DNA of 32,829 bases from an uncultured Lachnospiraceae bacterium. GTDB taxonomy: Bacteria; Bacillota; Clostridia; Lachnospirales; Lachnospiraceae. Shown here in pieces: positions 7,420-15,003 of this stretch (position 1 is the first letter of the stretch; every line of letters begins with the position of its first letter). The notes beneath the pieces were generated by a model. It worked only from the letters and a program-made list of their open reading frames with translations, was not told the origin of the DNA and searched no databases. Position numbers and translations under genes: made by a program. The stretch is from positions 1-32,829 of the forward strand of contig CACZBK010000032.1 in the NCBI GenBank assembly GCA_902779395.1, in the 5' to 3' direction.

Positions 7420-10400
7420 ATGAAACGAATCAAAAGGATACTGGCATTGTTGCTGACTTTCATGCTGTGCATGGGGGAATTTGCTTCTACGGGCTTAACA
7501 GTATTAGCTGAAGGAGAGGATTATCCGGATACAGAAGAAGAAAATTCTATATCGGAAGAAGCAGATATCGCTGCGGAGGACGATATATCGCTTGACGGAG
7601 CTTCCGGCCGAAAAGGAGGCAGCATCATCAAAAATCAGAACAATACGATGCTGGGAACCGCAGGCATGGCCAAGGCAAAAATACCTATGTATAACAGTGA
7701 CCCCTGGCACGGGAGCTATGTTTATTACGGAAGATATGATGGTTCTCCCGTAAAGTACCGTGTATTGGACCGGTCGACTACGGAATATGATTTCTTTGGT
7801 CATTCCACGATCCTTTTGACTTCCGACAGTGTATTATATAAAACCCGTTTTGATTCCGGCAGTAAGTCCTGGAGTAAAAGCAATATCATGAAAGGACTTA
7901 ACGGGGAGGATTTCCTTGATAATGATGTCTTTTCAACTGTAGAGAAAGCAGCATTAACCGACAGCTATAAAAGTAAAAAGAGTGCTTATGACGGGAACGG
8001 AGAGTCTATTCTGGATTTTGCAGGATTAAACGGCGAAAAGATATTCCTTCTGGATGCGGCGGAAGCTACAAGAACTGCTTACGGCTTTTCGGGGCTTACA
8101 AATAAAACATCAACCCGATCAAATACCGATACCTGGTGGTTAAGATCTTCAAGCAGCAGCCTGGATTCAGCCGGGAGGGTAAGGGCAGACGGATCGATAT
8201 TTGATGATTTTGTATACAACGAAAACGGTGTGCGCCCTGCATTTAATATTGATCTTTCGAAGGTGATGTTTTCAACTGTTATAAACGGTACCAAGGGTGC
8301 GACAGATGCGGAGTATAAGCTTACGCTGAATACGGATAGGCTATTGACAAATATCTCATCAGGTCAAAAGGTTACTGTAATGTCAGGAAAGGTTACTGTG
8401 CCTTATATGGTTGGCAGGGACAGCAGCAGTCCTGTAGTGCCGGATGCATTATCAGTGATGATACTTGATAAGGCGTATAACTATGATGCAGGTAACAGTA
8501 ATACCGCAAATATCCTTTACCTTGGCAGACTCAGCATTTCCGGAGGATATTCTGATGCCGGAACAGCAACTTTTTATCTTCCGGAAGGACTTGATGTTAA
8601 CAAATGGGGAAGCACATACAAAGTATATATCTTTGCTGAACAGACCAACGATGATAAGTATACGGATTACGCAGGCATACCCTGCCAGATATCGAAAAGC
8701 GATCTGGATATAATTGAAGGTGTGACAGTTACCTTTAACGTCAATGGTCACGGAAAGGCACCTGAAGCCCAGATAATCGCAAAAGGAAGCAGGGCGGTAA
8801 AACCTTCCGATCCTTATGAAAAAGGATGGAAATTCAAGGGATGGTATACAGGTTATAATGAAAGGGGAAAACAATATGATTTTAATACTCCGGTTACGGA
8901 GGATCTGACACTTATTGCACACTGGTCAAGTGAAAAGGTGACAGTGACTTTTGATAATAACGGTGGCGGTACGGACACGGAAGCGCAGTCGGTATTTATA
9001 GGAAGCTGTGCCACAGAGCCCGAAGAGTCGGTTCGTGACGGCTATGCTTTCGGAGGATGGTATAAAGATGAGGAGTGTACGGAATCATTAAAATATGATT
9101 TCAGCACCCCGGTAAATGCAAATATCACTTTATATGCGAAGTGGTTAAAAAAGTATACTGTTACATTTGATGCCAACGGCGGAAGCGGCAGTATGGCATC
9201 TATTCAGGTTGCATATGGGAATGGTATCACACTGCCGGCATGTGAGTTTACAGCACCGGAAGATGAGATGGTATTCAGTACCTGGGAGGCTGCCGGAACT
9301 CATTATCCGGCAGGTACCATAAAGAAAATATATCAGGATACTGTATTTAAGGCAACCTGGTATAAGATGAATCTCCGGACAGTAAACTTCTACAATAATT
9401 ATGAAACATATAAAAGCGTAAGGGTGAAATACGGTGAGAAGGTTGAGGAGCCGGCAGCTCCTAAGCGGGAGAATGCTACTTTCATTGGATGGTATACATA
9501 CCGTGCAGAGGATAATAGAGCTAATGATGCATACCGTTATGATTTTGAAAAGCCTGTGAACAGCAACCTGGATCTTTATGCTGCCTGGACAGATGATACA
9601 ACTTATCATATATCTGTAAAAGAGAGTGAATTCGCGCCCGGTGGCAGTATTACGGTAGATAAGGAGTATGTAAAGATTAATGATGAGGTTACCATTACCT
9701 TATCACCGGAAGAGGGGTTTGAGCCGGATCATCTCAGCGGAATACCATATTATGAAAAGCGATTTGGCTGGGTACAGGATGCATGGGAAGTTCCAGTTGA
9801 AGGAAATACATACACATTCACGATACCTGATATGACGAAGGTAAGTGATAATGAGTATAAAAATATACGGATAGAAGCATATTTTAAGGTAAGCGACACG
9901 CATGAACATGATTTTGAGTATTATGACGGCATCCCCACAACATGTCATTCAAACGGGACTATGGATTATGTTGAATGTAAACTGTGTCATCATCAATATG
10001 AATGGATAAAAAAGACAGATACAATCGGAAATGATATAACAAACTGGCCGGAATCATGGAGGCAGCAATACGGATATCACGGGCATGATAAAGGAACGGA
10101 AGATATTGAAGAAAAGGCTCCCACATGTACAGTTTCAGGTAACGTAGCTTATACACATTGTCTTGATTGTGATGCGTGCCTGATAGGTCCTAATTACGCA
10201 CATGAAGGAACGATTGAGGATACTGTCATTCCCATAGATGTTAATGCTCATGAATGGGATACATCTACGATAACATATACCTGGGCGGATGATAATATGA
10301 GTGTTTCTGCCTCATGTATATGTAAGCATAACAGTACGCATTTACTGACGGAAGAAGTGGCTGTCACAAAAACGTATACTAAGGAACCCACTTGTGAAGA

Positions 10401-12081
10401 AGATGGTATAGTTAATTATATATCGGAGGCATTCACTAATCCTGAGTTCAGTATTCAATCAAAAACGGATGTGACGGTTGAGAAATACGGGCATGACTGG
10501 AATGAACCTGAATATGTGTGGAGTGAGGATCTTTTAAGTGTTACCGCAAGCATTAGCTGCAACAGGGATCATTCACACACGATCACGGAGACTGCCCCGG
10601 TAAGTATTAAGAACATGGACGGTTACAGGATCTGTTCCGCTGAGTTTACCAATGAGGTATTTGAGGATCAAGTTAGGGAAATAGCTGAGGTGAGGTTTGA
10701 TACGAATAAAACGATGGCCACGGATATGCCCAAAACGATGCTCGTTAATGTGGGTGATAAATTGGACAGACCGGAAAAAGATCCGAAAGCGGACGGACTT
10801 AAATTTGCAGGATGGTATTGCGAAGAGGAGTGCATAAGAAAGTATGATTTCGATGCATCGGTCAAGAAGGATACAGTGCTTTATGCAAGGTTTATAGATG
10901 AAAAAGCCGTGCTCTTTACTGTGAGCTTTAATATGCTGGGGCATGGAGATGCTGTCGCACCCCAGGAAGTGGAAGCCGGAAAGAGTGCTGTAAAGCCTGC
11001 GGATCCTTCAGAATACAGCTGGATATTTAAAGGCTGGTATACTGATGCAGGCTGTAAAGCTTCATATGATTTCAGTACTGCAGTAAGTTCGGATATAACC
11101 CTTTATGCCAGTTGGGAAAAGGATCCGATGATCATGGAAGGAGGACGGTCTGCGCTTGATTCTGTTCCGGAACTTAACAGTTCAACTACAGAACTTAATC
11201 TGGTAAAGGGACAAAAATTCAATATACCTCAGGGCTGGTATCTGGATAAAGGAAATAAGGCTGACAAAAAGATCATAAGCATCAGCAAATCAGGAGTGTT
11301 TAAGGCTAAGAAGGATGGCAGGGCCACCATATACTGCGGAGCTGATAAAGCTGTATCGGTAAACGTGATAGTACACAAGCCGGCGATAACAAAGGATACA
11401 AAAAAGCTTAAGCTGGATGCGGGAAAAACAGGGGTCATAAAAATTGAGGGATATGATGCTGATAAAATGCCTGTTCTTTTCTACAGTGCAAGTCCTGATG
11501 TGGCAACCGTAGATGAGTCAGGTGTGGTTACTGCCGTTGCCAAAGGAACCGCAAAGCTATCAGTATTTATCAACGGTAAGGAATTTAAGGCGTCTGTTCT
11601 GGTCAGTGAGCCTGAAACAGCAAAAAACCGAACCATGCATGTAGCAGTTGGTTCACAAAAAACTATAAAAGTTAAGGGGGTAAAGAACTGGAGCAGTGCT
11701 TCATCCGACATTGCGGAAATGAACAAAAAAGGGAGCAAGGTTAAAGCCGTGAATGCAGGAAAGACGGTGCTCAGTGCCAGTGCAAACGGTGTGGTTTATA
11801 CCATGGATTTCTATTCCGAAGACCTGACCCTCACCAATGCAGAGGGAACACTTAAAAAGGCCAAAGGAACAAATAAATATACGCTTGAACTTAAGAAGGC
11901 AACCGAAACAAATATATGCTTCAGTGATTCTGTGGATCAGGATATGATCTTTAAGAGCAGCAAAGCTGATATAGCATTTATTGATGAGTATGGCCGGGTG
12001 ACGGCAAGGAGCAAAGGAAAGTGCAAGTTTACTGCAAAAGCAGACGGAAAGACCATTACGATAACGGTTAATGTAATGTGA
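7420..12081 (+). CDS. Giant secreted repeat protein: DUF6273-like head, InlB-type repeats, BIG2-like tail
   Basis: A 1553-residue secreted protein. GGAGG lies 8 nt before the ATG. The signal peptide runs to about residue 30 (VLA|EG). An acidic linker precedes a DUF6273-like domain at about 95-290 (YYGRYDG, ILLTSDS, TWWLRS, GVRPAFNIDLS). Six Listeria-Bacteroides repeats (pattern VTFxxNG...FxGWYxD...LYAxW) start near residues 435, 507, 578, 652, 1089 and 1166. Between the fourth and fifth is a stretch with Cys/His clusters near residues 828-870, 900-920 and 989 (PTCHSNG, CKLCHHQY, APTCTVSG, CLDCDACL). The last ~250 residues hold BIG2/Ig-like domains (SPDVATVDESGVVTAVAKG). There is no LPXTG or terminal membrane helix. 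Such proteins are thought to be surface adhesins or matrix components in Firmicutes; ligand and function are unknown. It ends at a strong terminator. Confidence 0.9.
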   Translation: MKRIKRILALLLTFMLCMGEFASTGLTVLAEGEDYPDTEEENSISEEADIAAEDDISLDGASGRKGGSIIKNQNNTMLGTAGMAKAKIPMYNSDPWHGSYVYYGRYDGSPVKYRVLDRSTTEYDFFGHSTILLTSDSVLYKTRFDSGSKSWSKSNIMKGLNGEDFLDNDVFSTVEKAALTDSYKSKKSAYDGNGESILDFAGLNGEKIFLLDAAEATRTAYGFSGLTNKTSTRSNTDTWWLRSSSSSLDSAGRVRADGSIFDDFVYNENGVRPAFNIDLSKVMFSTVINGTKGATDAEYKLTLNTDRLLTNISSGQKVTVMSGKVTVPYMVGRDSSSPVVPDALSVMILDKAYNYDAGNSNTANILYLGRLSISGGYSDAGTATFYLPEGLDVNKWGSTYKVYIFAEQTNDDKYTDYAGIPCQISKSDLDIIEGVTVTFNVNGHGKAPEAQIIAKGSRAVKPSDPYEKGWKFKGWYTGYNERGKQYDFNTPVTEDLTLIAHWSSEKVTVTFDNNGGGTDTEAQSVFIGSCATEPEESVRDGYAFGGWYKDEECTESLKYDFSTPVNANITLYAKWLKKYTVTFDANGGSGSMASIQVAYGNGITLPACEFTAPEDEMVFSTWEAAGTHYPAGTIKKIYQDTVFKATWYKMNLRTVNFYNNYETYKSVRVKYGEKVEEPAAPKRENATFIGWYTYRAEDNRANDAYRYDFEKPVNSNLDLYAAWTDDTTYHISVKESEFAPGGSITVDKEYVKINDEVTITLSPEEGFEPDHLSGIPYYEKRFGWVQDAWEVPVEGNTYTFTIPDMTKVSDNEYKNIRIEAYFKVSDTHEHDFEYYDGIPTTCHSNGTMDYVECKLCHHQYEWIKKTDTIGNDITNWPESWRQQYGYHGHDKGTEDIEEKAPTCTVSGNVAYTHCLDCDACLIGPNYAHEGTIEDTVIPIDVNAHEWDTSTITYTWADDNMSVSASCICKHNSTHLLTEEVAVTKTYTKEPTCEEDGIVNYISEAFTNPEFSIQSKTDVTVEKYGHDWNEPEYVWSEDLLSVTASISCNRDHSHTITETAPVSIKNMDGYRICSAEFTNEVFEDQVREIAEVRFDTNKTMATDMPKTMLVNVGDKLDRPEKDPKADGLKFAGWYCEEECIRKYDFDASVKKDTVLYARFIDEKAVLFTVSFNMLGHGDAVAPQEVEAGKSAVKPADPSEYSWIFKGWYTDAGCKASYDFSTAVSSDITLYASWEKDPMIMEGGRSALDSVPELNSSTTELNLVKGQKFNIPQGWYLDKGNKADKKIISISKSGVFKAKKDGRATIYCGADKAVSVNVIVHKPAITKDTKKLKLDAGKTGVIKIEGYDADKMPVLFYSASPDVATVDESGVVTAVAKGTAKLSVFINGKEFKASVLVSEPETAKNRTMHVAVGSQKTIKVKGVKNWSSASSDIAEMNKKGSKVKAVNAGKTVLSASANGVVYTMDFYSEDLTLTNAEGTLKKAKGTNKYTLELKKATETNICFSDSVDQDMIFKSSKADIAFIDEYGRVTARSKGKCKFTAKADGKTITITVNVM

Positions 12082-12140
12082 CAAAAGTCATATAAAAGAT
12101 ATTTCTTTTTTCACTACAAAACAGACTGTTGCATTTATAT

Positions 12141-12182
12141 AATGAGTGTGTCAGATGGATCTGGCGCACTCATTATTTTTTA
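12141..12182 (+). terminator. Terminator of the giant secreted protein gene
   Basis: AATGAGTG (12141-12148) pairs with CACTCATT (12167-12174), and the pairing continues inward through CAGAT/ATCTG, giving a stem of about 16 bp. A T-rich tail follows. Confidence 0.85.
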
Positions 12183-12203
12183 TAGAGATACTCAGGTAAA
12201 GGT

Positions 12204-12277
12204 CCGGCAACTGTGGAGTACGAGTAATGATCAGGTCCCGTAAGTCTTGTAAAATAAGGGCTTGCGGGATTTTTTTG
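12204..12277 (+). repeat. Second copy of the guaA 3' end plus terminator (attachment-like site, copy 2)
   Basis: CCG GCA ACT GTG GAG TAC GAG TAA encodes PATVEYE-stop, the exact C-terminus of GuaA. It is written with different codons at several positions than the real gene at 6488-6512. The 3' flank (TGATCAGGTCCCG, then a hairpin with CTTGCGGG and a T tract) closely matches the guaA terminator. No guaA similarity is visible upstream of the proline codons. This is what a recombinase that carries or displaces a gene's 3' end leaves behind: one end native, the other from another host's allele. A decayed guaA duplication is the alternative. Confidence 0.75.
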
Positions 12278-12280
12278 CCC

Positions 12281-12302
12281 AAAATGATTCCAAAATGATT
12301 CC
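12281..12302 (+). repeat. Two tandem 11-bp direct repeats beside the guaA-end copy
   Basis: AAAATGATTCC occurs twice in direct tandem (12281-12291, 12292-12302), directly after the second guaA-end copy. The sequence and period resemble the TGATAAC triple repeat at 25505-25532. Short direct repeats next to an att core are typical arm-type binding sites of phage-like integrases. This role is inferred. Confidence 0.5.
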
Positions 12303-12305
12303 AAA

Positions 12306-12357
12306 TAGCCACTTAACAGCTAAAAAAATACAGGCAAAAATAAAAATTAAGTGGCTA
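12306..12357. repeat. 11-bp perfect inverted repeat
   Basis: TAGCCACTTAA (12306-12316) and TTAAGTGGCTA (12347-12357) are exact inverse copies 30 bp apart, with an A-rich loop. No T tract follows directly, so this is not an obvious terminator. It may be part of the element end. Confidence 0.5.
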
Positions 12358-12466
12358 TCAGGTTATATCTGGGCTCTTTTTTTCGACTTGGCTTGGCACC
12401 GGATAATATCGTACTGATATATTAAAGGCATAAATTACCAATATAACTATCATATCTGGGATTTCA

Positions 12467-12621
12467 GGAATAGGGTTAAATAGCACAAAGCTGCTGGAAT
12501 GAGGGAAAATAGCATGAAGCAGCTATATAAGGAATGGGATTAAATAGCACGAAGCAGCTATATAAGGAATAGGGATAAATAGCACGAAGTTGACATATAA
12601 GGATTAGAATTAAGCATCATG
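12467..12621 (+). repeat. Tandem 35-bp repeats
   Basis: Units start with GGAAT at 12467, 12496, 12531 and 12566, and a fifth partial unit (GGATT) starts at 12601. Spacing is 35 bp except for a 29-bp first unit that lacks the ATATAA end. The shared inner block is TAAATAGCACGAAGCAGC followed by TATATAAGG. Copies are contiguous with no spacers. The third unit is the best preserved and divergence grows at both ends. They lie between the guaA-end copy and the XRE gene, and their function is unknown. Confidence 0.85.
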
Positions 12622-12787
12622 TGTATGATAAAAGCCGGCTTGACATGCATTACATTCGATAGAAAAAAGTGTTGCATCGACGGCAATAGGAATCAGGAAC
12701 TTCATTTTTGAGCAGTATCTTTGCACGCATCATAGCAACAAAAGGATTGAGATTATTTATCTGCATGGAGGCAAGGCTGTCGACATC
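12622..12787 (+). other. Non-coding stretch with possible gene remnant
   Basis: No complete gene is visible. One plus-strand frame reads openly from about 12671 and ends at the TGA at 12815-12817 with a plausible peptide (KRIEIIYLHGGKAVDIPRIA), but it has no start codon or ribosome site. It may be the tail of a decayed DNA-binding or transposase-like gene. A lone TTGACA at 12640-12645 has no matching -10. Confidence 0.25.
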
Positions 12788-12843
12788 CCACGCATTGCGA
12801 AAAGGACGACAGTATGATATATTATTGATATCGCAATGCGTGG
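12788..12843 (+). promoter_or_regulatory. Promoter of the XRE gene enclosed by a 13-bp perfect inverted repeat (probable operator)
   Basis: CCACGCATTGCGA (12788-12800) and TCGCAATGCGTGG (12831-12843) are perfect inverse copies. The left arm contains the -35 (TTGCGA, 12795-12800), a -10 TATATT lies at 12818-12823 (17-bp spacer), and the right arm runs into the ribosome binding site. This layout suggests autoregulation by the XRE protein, or a hairpin masking translation. Confidence 0.55.
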
Positions 12844-12853
12844 AGGAGGTATT

Positions 12854-13054
12854 ATGACTATAGCAGAGAAAATAACTGAACTTCGTGAAAGAGTTGGCGA
12901 AAACAGGAAGGAGTTTTCAATACGTACTGGTATCCCGGTACGCACCTTGGAAGATTGGGAAGCAGGAAGACGGACTCTACCAGAATATATACCAAGGCTG
13001 ATCGCATATCAGTTGGAGTATGAGGAACTGGTAAAAAAGAGCAAGAAGGGTTAA
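12854..13054 (+). CDS. Small XRE-family (Cro/C1-type) HTH regulator
   Basis: A 66-residue protein that is essentially one helix-turn-helix domain. It has MTIAEKITELRERVGENRKE, then the recognition part GIPVRTLEDWEAGRRTLPEY. The IPxRTLxDWEAGRRxxPEY signature is common in small XRE proteins of Clostridia, often in mobile or accessory regions. GGAGGAGG at 12842-12849 is 4 nt before the ATG. A perfect inverted repeat brackets its promoter and an array of palindromes follows its stop, so it probably represses itself and perhaps the methyltransferase downstream. No partner toxin is visible. Confidence 0.85.
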   Translation: MTIAEKITELRERVGENRKEFSIRTGIPVRTLEDWEAGRRTLPEYIPRLIAYQLEYEELVKKSKKG

Positions 13055-13059
13055 TACCG

Positions 13060-13130
13060 TCGAATTCGATGGGAAAACTAAACTTATCGAATTCGATAAG
13101 TTTAAACAGGTCGAAATCGACTTGTTTAAA
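13060..13130. promoter_or_regulatory. Cluster of three TCGAATTCGA-type palindromes
   Basis: TCGAATTCGA occurs at 13060-13069 and again at 13088-13097, where it is the centre of a perfect 26-bp palindrome (13079-13104, arms TAAACTTA/TAAGTTTA). A third, nearly perfect 30-bp palindrome occupies 13101-13130 with core TCGAAATCGA and arms TTTAAACA/TGTTTAAA. They fill the gap between the XRE gene and the methyltransferase. They could be operators, or hairpins in the mRNA. The methyltransferase frame also runs open through them, reading the related peptides VEFDGK, IEFDKFK and VEIDLFK. Confidence 0.7.
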
Positions 13131-13151
13131 AATACGGAATGGAGGAGCAAT

Positions 13152-13733
13152 ATGTCGGATACCATAAAGAAAGATACGATACATGCTAAAGGCTTTGATA
13201 TTGGAATATATACTACGGATTATGAAAATGAGTTCATTCAAATCGTTCCTGAAGATTTGGATTTGCATGATTATGATGATGTAGCCGAAAACTATGATCT
13301 GTATCTTGAAGAGATGTATAAGAATGAAGATAATTACGCTGACTTTCGGGAATTCTATCTTGATTTTGCAAGACAATACGGAAGTGAAGGAGTGATCGAT
13401 ATCGCATGTGGGACAGGAGCTGTACTGCTTTATCTTGCAGAACACGGGATCTTTGCCGACGGTACAGACCTTTCCGAAGCCATGTGCCGTGTGGCTGATG
13501 AAAAGACAAAGAAGAGCGGCTTTAATCTTAATATTTTCCCTGCGGATATGACGACATTTAAAGGTGATCGAAAGTATTCCTGTGCCATTATTGCGCGAAG
13601 CGGATTTATGCATCTGACAACACCGGAATTGCAAAGGGCTGCGCTGATCAATATCCGTGAGAACCTGACAGATGGCGGAATGCTTACGTTTAATACTTTT
13701 GATCCGCATCCTTTTTTTAGGCACAGCAGATGA
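13152..13733 (+). CDS. Class I SAM-dependent methyltransferase, N-terminal part (frameshifted)
   Basis: A 193-residue product with the SAM-binding motif I VIDIACGTGAVLLYLAEHG, an acidic motif II region (DGTDLSEAM) and a motif IV-like stretch (CAIIARSGFMHL). GGAGGAG at 13141-13147 supports the ATG at 13152. The frame ends at TGA just after FNTFDPHPFF, and the rest of the protein continues in another frame from an ATG that overlaps the stop (ATGA, 13730-13733). The two parts together would give an ordinary ~310-residue small-molecule-type methyltransferase, so a one-base loss or sequencing error near 13715-13733 is likely. Translational coupling into two chains is the alternative. The substrate is unknown. 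Confidence 0.7.
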   Translation: MSDTIKKDTIHAKGFDIGIYTTDYENEFIQIVPEDLDLHDYDDVAENYDLYLEEMYKNEDNYADFREFYLDFARQYGSEGVIDIACGTGAVLLYLAEHGIFADGTDLSEAMCRVADEKTKKSGFNLNIFPADMTTFKGDRKYSCAIIARSGFMHLTTPELQRAALINIRENLTDGGMLTFNTFDPHPFFRHSR

Positions 13734-14086
13734 ATACGAAAGATACAGATTATTCATTGCGTCTTGGATATACGAATCATAACGGACAGCATGAAAGGAT
13801 CTACAATGCGATATCCTATGATCCTTATACGCAGATCATGAGCGGAAACTGGAAATTTGAAACGTTTGATGAAAACGGAAATATCGTGGAGGAAAGGATC
13901 CGGCCATTGAAGATGCGGCAGACTTATAGGCAGGAAATGAAATACCTCCTGGAACTTACCGGATATGAGATCGTTGATGTATATGGGGGATATCATAGAG
14001 AGAGCGGGGCGGGGGCGGCTAAAAATGTAATATGGTGTGTTCGAAAAATATTTCATGATTTCGGACCGGCTGCAGCCTGGACATAA
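13730..14086 (+). CDS. Methyltransferase, C-terminal part (out of frame with the N-terminal part)
   Basis: A 118-residue frame beginning NTKDTDYSLRLGYTNHNG and containing YDPYTQIMSGNWKFETFDE and RQTYRQEMKYLLELTGYE. This is typical of the beta-strand cap and last strands of the same methyltransferase. It has no SAM motif of its own and no separate ribosome site other than coupling through the ATGA overlap. The C-terminal tail after CVRK (residues 105-118) looks like extra sequence and may be altered. Unless expressed by frameshifting or coupling, it is part of a pseudogene. Confidence 0.6.
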   Translation: MNTKDTDYSLRLGYTNHNGQHERIYNAISYDPYTQIMSGNWKFETFDENGNIVEERIRPLKMRQTYRQEMKYLLELTGYEIVDVYGGYHRESGAGAAKNVIWCVRKIFHDFGPAAAWT

Positions 14087-14218
14087 ATGATATGGATCTA
14101 CGCAACTGAAATTAGCGCAAAAGCAACCGAATCCTACTGGTTATACAGAATAAAGCTGTTATGATAAAGATGTTAACCCATAACAAACAATTTATCTGTA
14201 TGATTAAGGAGGGAGAAG

Positions 14219-14767
14219 ATGAAAGGTGTTAACGCTAACAAAGGTTTTTCTCTTGTGGAACTGATAATCGTGATCGCTATTATGGCAATTCTGGTCGGTG
14301 TTATGGCACCTCAGCTGCTCAAGTACATTGAAAAGGCAAAAGTTTCCGCTGATACCCAGCAATGTGATGCTATTCATTCTGCTATACTTTATGCTCTGGC
14401 TGATCCGAATGTTCTAAGTGCAAATGATAAGAGTAAGGATTGGATAAAAGAGTTTACCAATCCGGGTGAAGATATACATCTTTATTCGGGAGCTTATGGA
14501 GGGGCCTGGTTAAACTGTGAATTTGTCCGTTCTGTTACAGAGACACTTGGATATAATCCGTGGGCTACAGCAAATACAGCACAAGGCTTTAAGTCCACTC
14601 CTGGCAGCGGCGGCATAGGCCTTGCTCCCTGTGCCAAGGTCAGTGATAACGGAAATAATTTTGCAGTTTATCTTGCGTGGAGCGATCGTACAGGTCATAA
14701 AGAAGGCGAAAACTTTAACGGAGATTATGATGAGCTGGAAGATTCAAAAGTCATTTTTGTAAAATAA
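14219..14767 (+). CDS. Type IV-like prepilin / pseudopilin
   Basis: A 182-residue protein with a class III signal: a short charged leader MKGVNANKG, then FSLVELIIVIAIMAILVGVM with Glu at +5 after the expected cleavage before Phe10. A hydrophobic helix and a globular domain with two or three cysteines follow. A purine-rich AAGGAGGGAG site precedes the ATG. This is the N-methylated pilin/pseudopilin type, normally processed by a PilD-like peptidase and assembled by PilB/PilC. None of these assembly genes is nearby, so it must rely on machinery elsewhere or be an orphan. It has its own terminator and is not in an operon with the signalling genes that follow. Confidence 0.9.
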   Translation: MKGVNANKGFSLVELIIVIAIMAILVGVMAPQLLKYIEKAKVSADTQQCDAIHSAILYALADPNVLSANDKSKDWIKEFTNPGEDIHLYSGAYGGAWLNCEFVRSVTETLGYNPWATANTAQGFKSTPGSGGIGLAPCAKVSDNGNNFAVYLAWSDRTGHKEGENFNGDYDELEDSKVIFVK

Positions 14768-14792
14768 TAGATGTGTATAGATAGGATTTTAT

Positions 14793-14822
14793 CCGGCGGC
14801 TTGTGAAAGCCGCCGGTTTTGT
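14793..14822 (+). terminator. Terminator of the pilin gene
   Basis: CCGGCGGCTT (14793-14802) and AAGCCGCCGG (14807-14816) form a strong GC-rich stem followed by TTTTGTTT. Confidence 0.9.
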
Positions 14823-14837
14823 TTGGCATCCATATTG

Positions 14838-14865
14838 TTGACAAAAGACATCTGATGGCTATAAT
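14838..14865 (+). promoter_or_regulatory. Promoter of the membrane-protein/two-component operon
   Basis: Consensus TTGACA (14838-14843) and TATAAT (14860-14865) are 16 bp apart, about 140 bp before the first gene. The long leader between them (14872-15003) shows no structure I recognise. Confidence 0.7.
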
Positions 14866-15003
14866 TTTTATCAATATCGGAAAATGATATAGGCGAATAG
14901 TTAGGTCTATATATAATAAAGCGGATTTCAGCGTTCAGCTGTCATCAATAAACTGTACAATTCCCTGCAAAACAGGTTGGAAATGGTTTGGAATGAGGTG
15001 GAA

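Noticed and set aside
2131-12081. LPXTG-type sorting signals in the two large secreted proteins
   Set aside because: Neither C-terminus has an LPXTG-like motif with a hydrophobic tail, so sortase anchoring is not claimed.
12467-12621. Tandem repeats considered as a CRISPR array
   Set aside because: The 35-bp units are contiguous with no unique spacers, and no cas genes are present.
12858-13757. 299-codon minus-strand open frame across the XRE gene, palindromes and methyltransferase
   Set aside because: Both plus-strand genes have clear family motifs and ribosome sites. The frame survives only because the palindromes read alike on both strands.
12795-14086. XRE plus methyltransferase as a restriction-modification or toxin-antitoxin system
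   Set aside because: The methyltransferase lacks the DPPY/NPPY or PCQ motifs of DNA methylases, and no nuclease or toxin gene is nearby.
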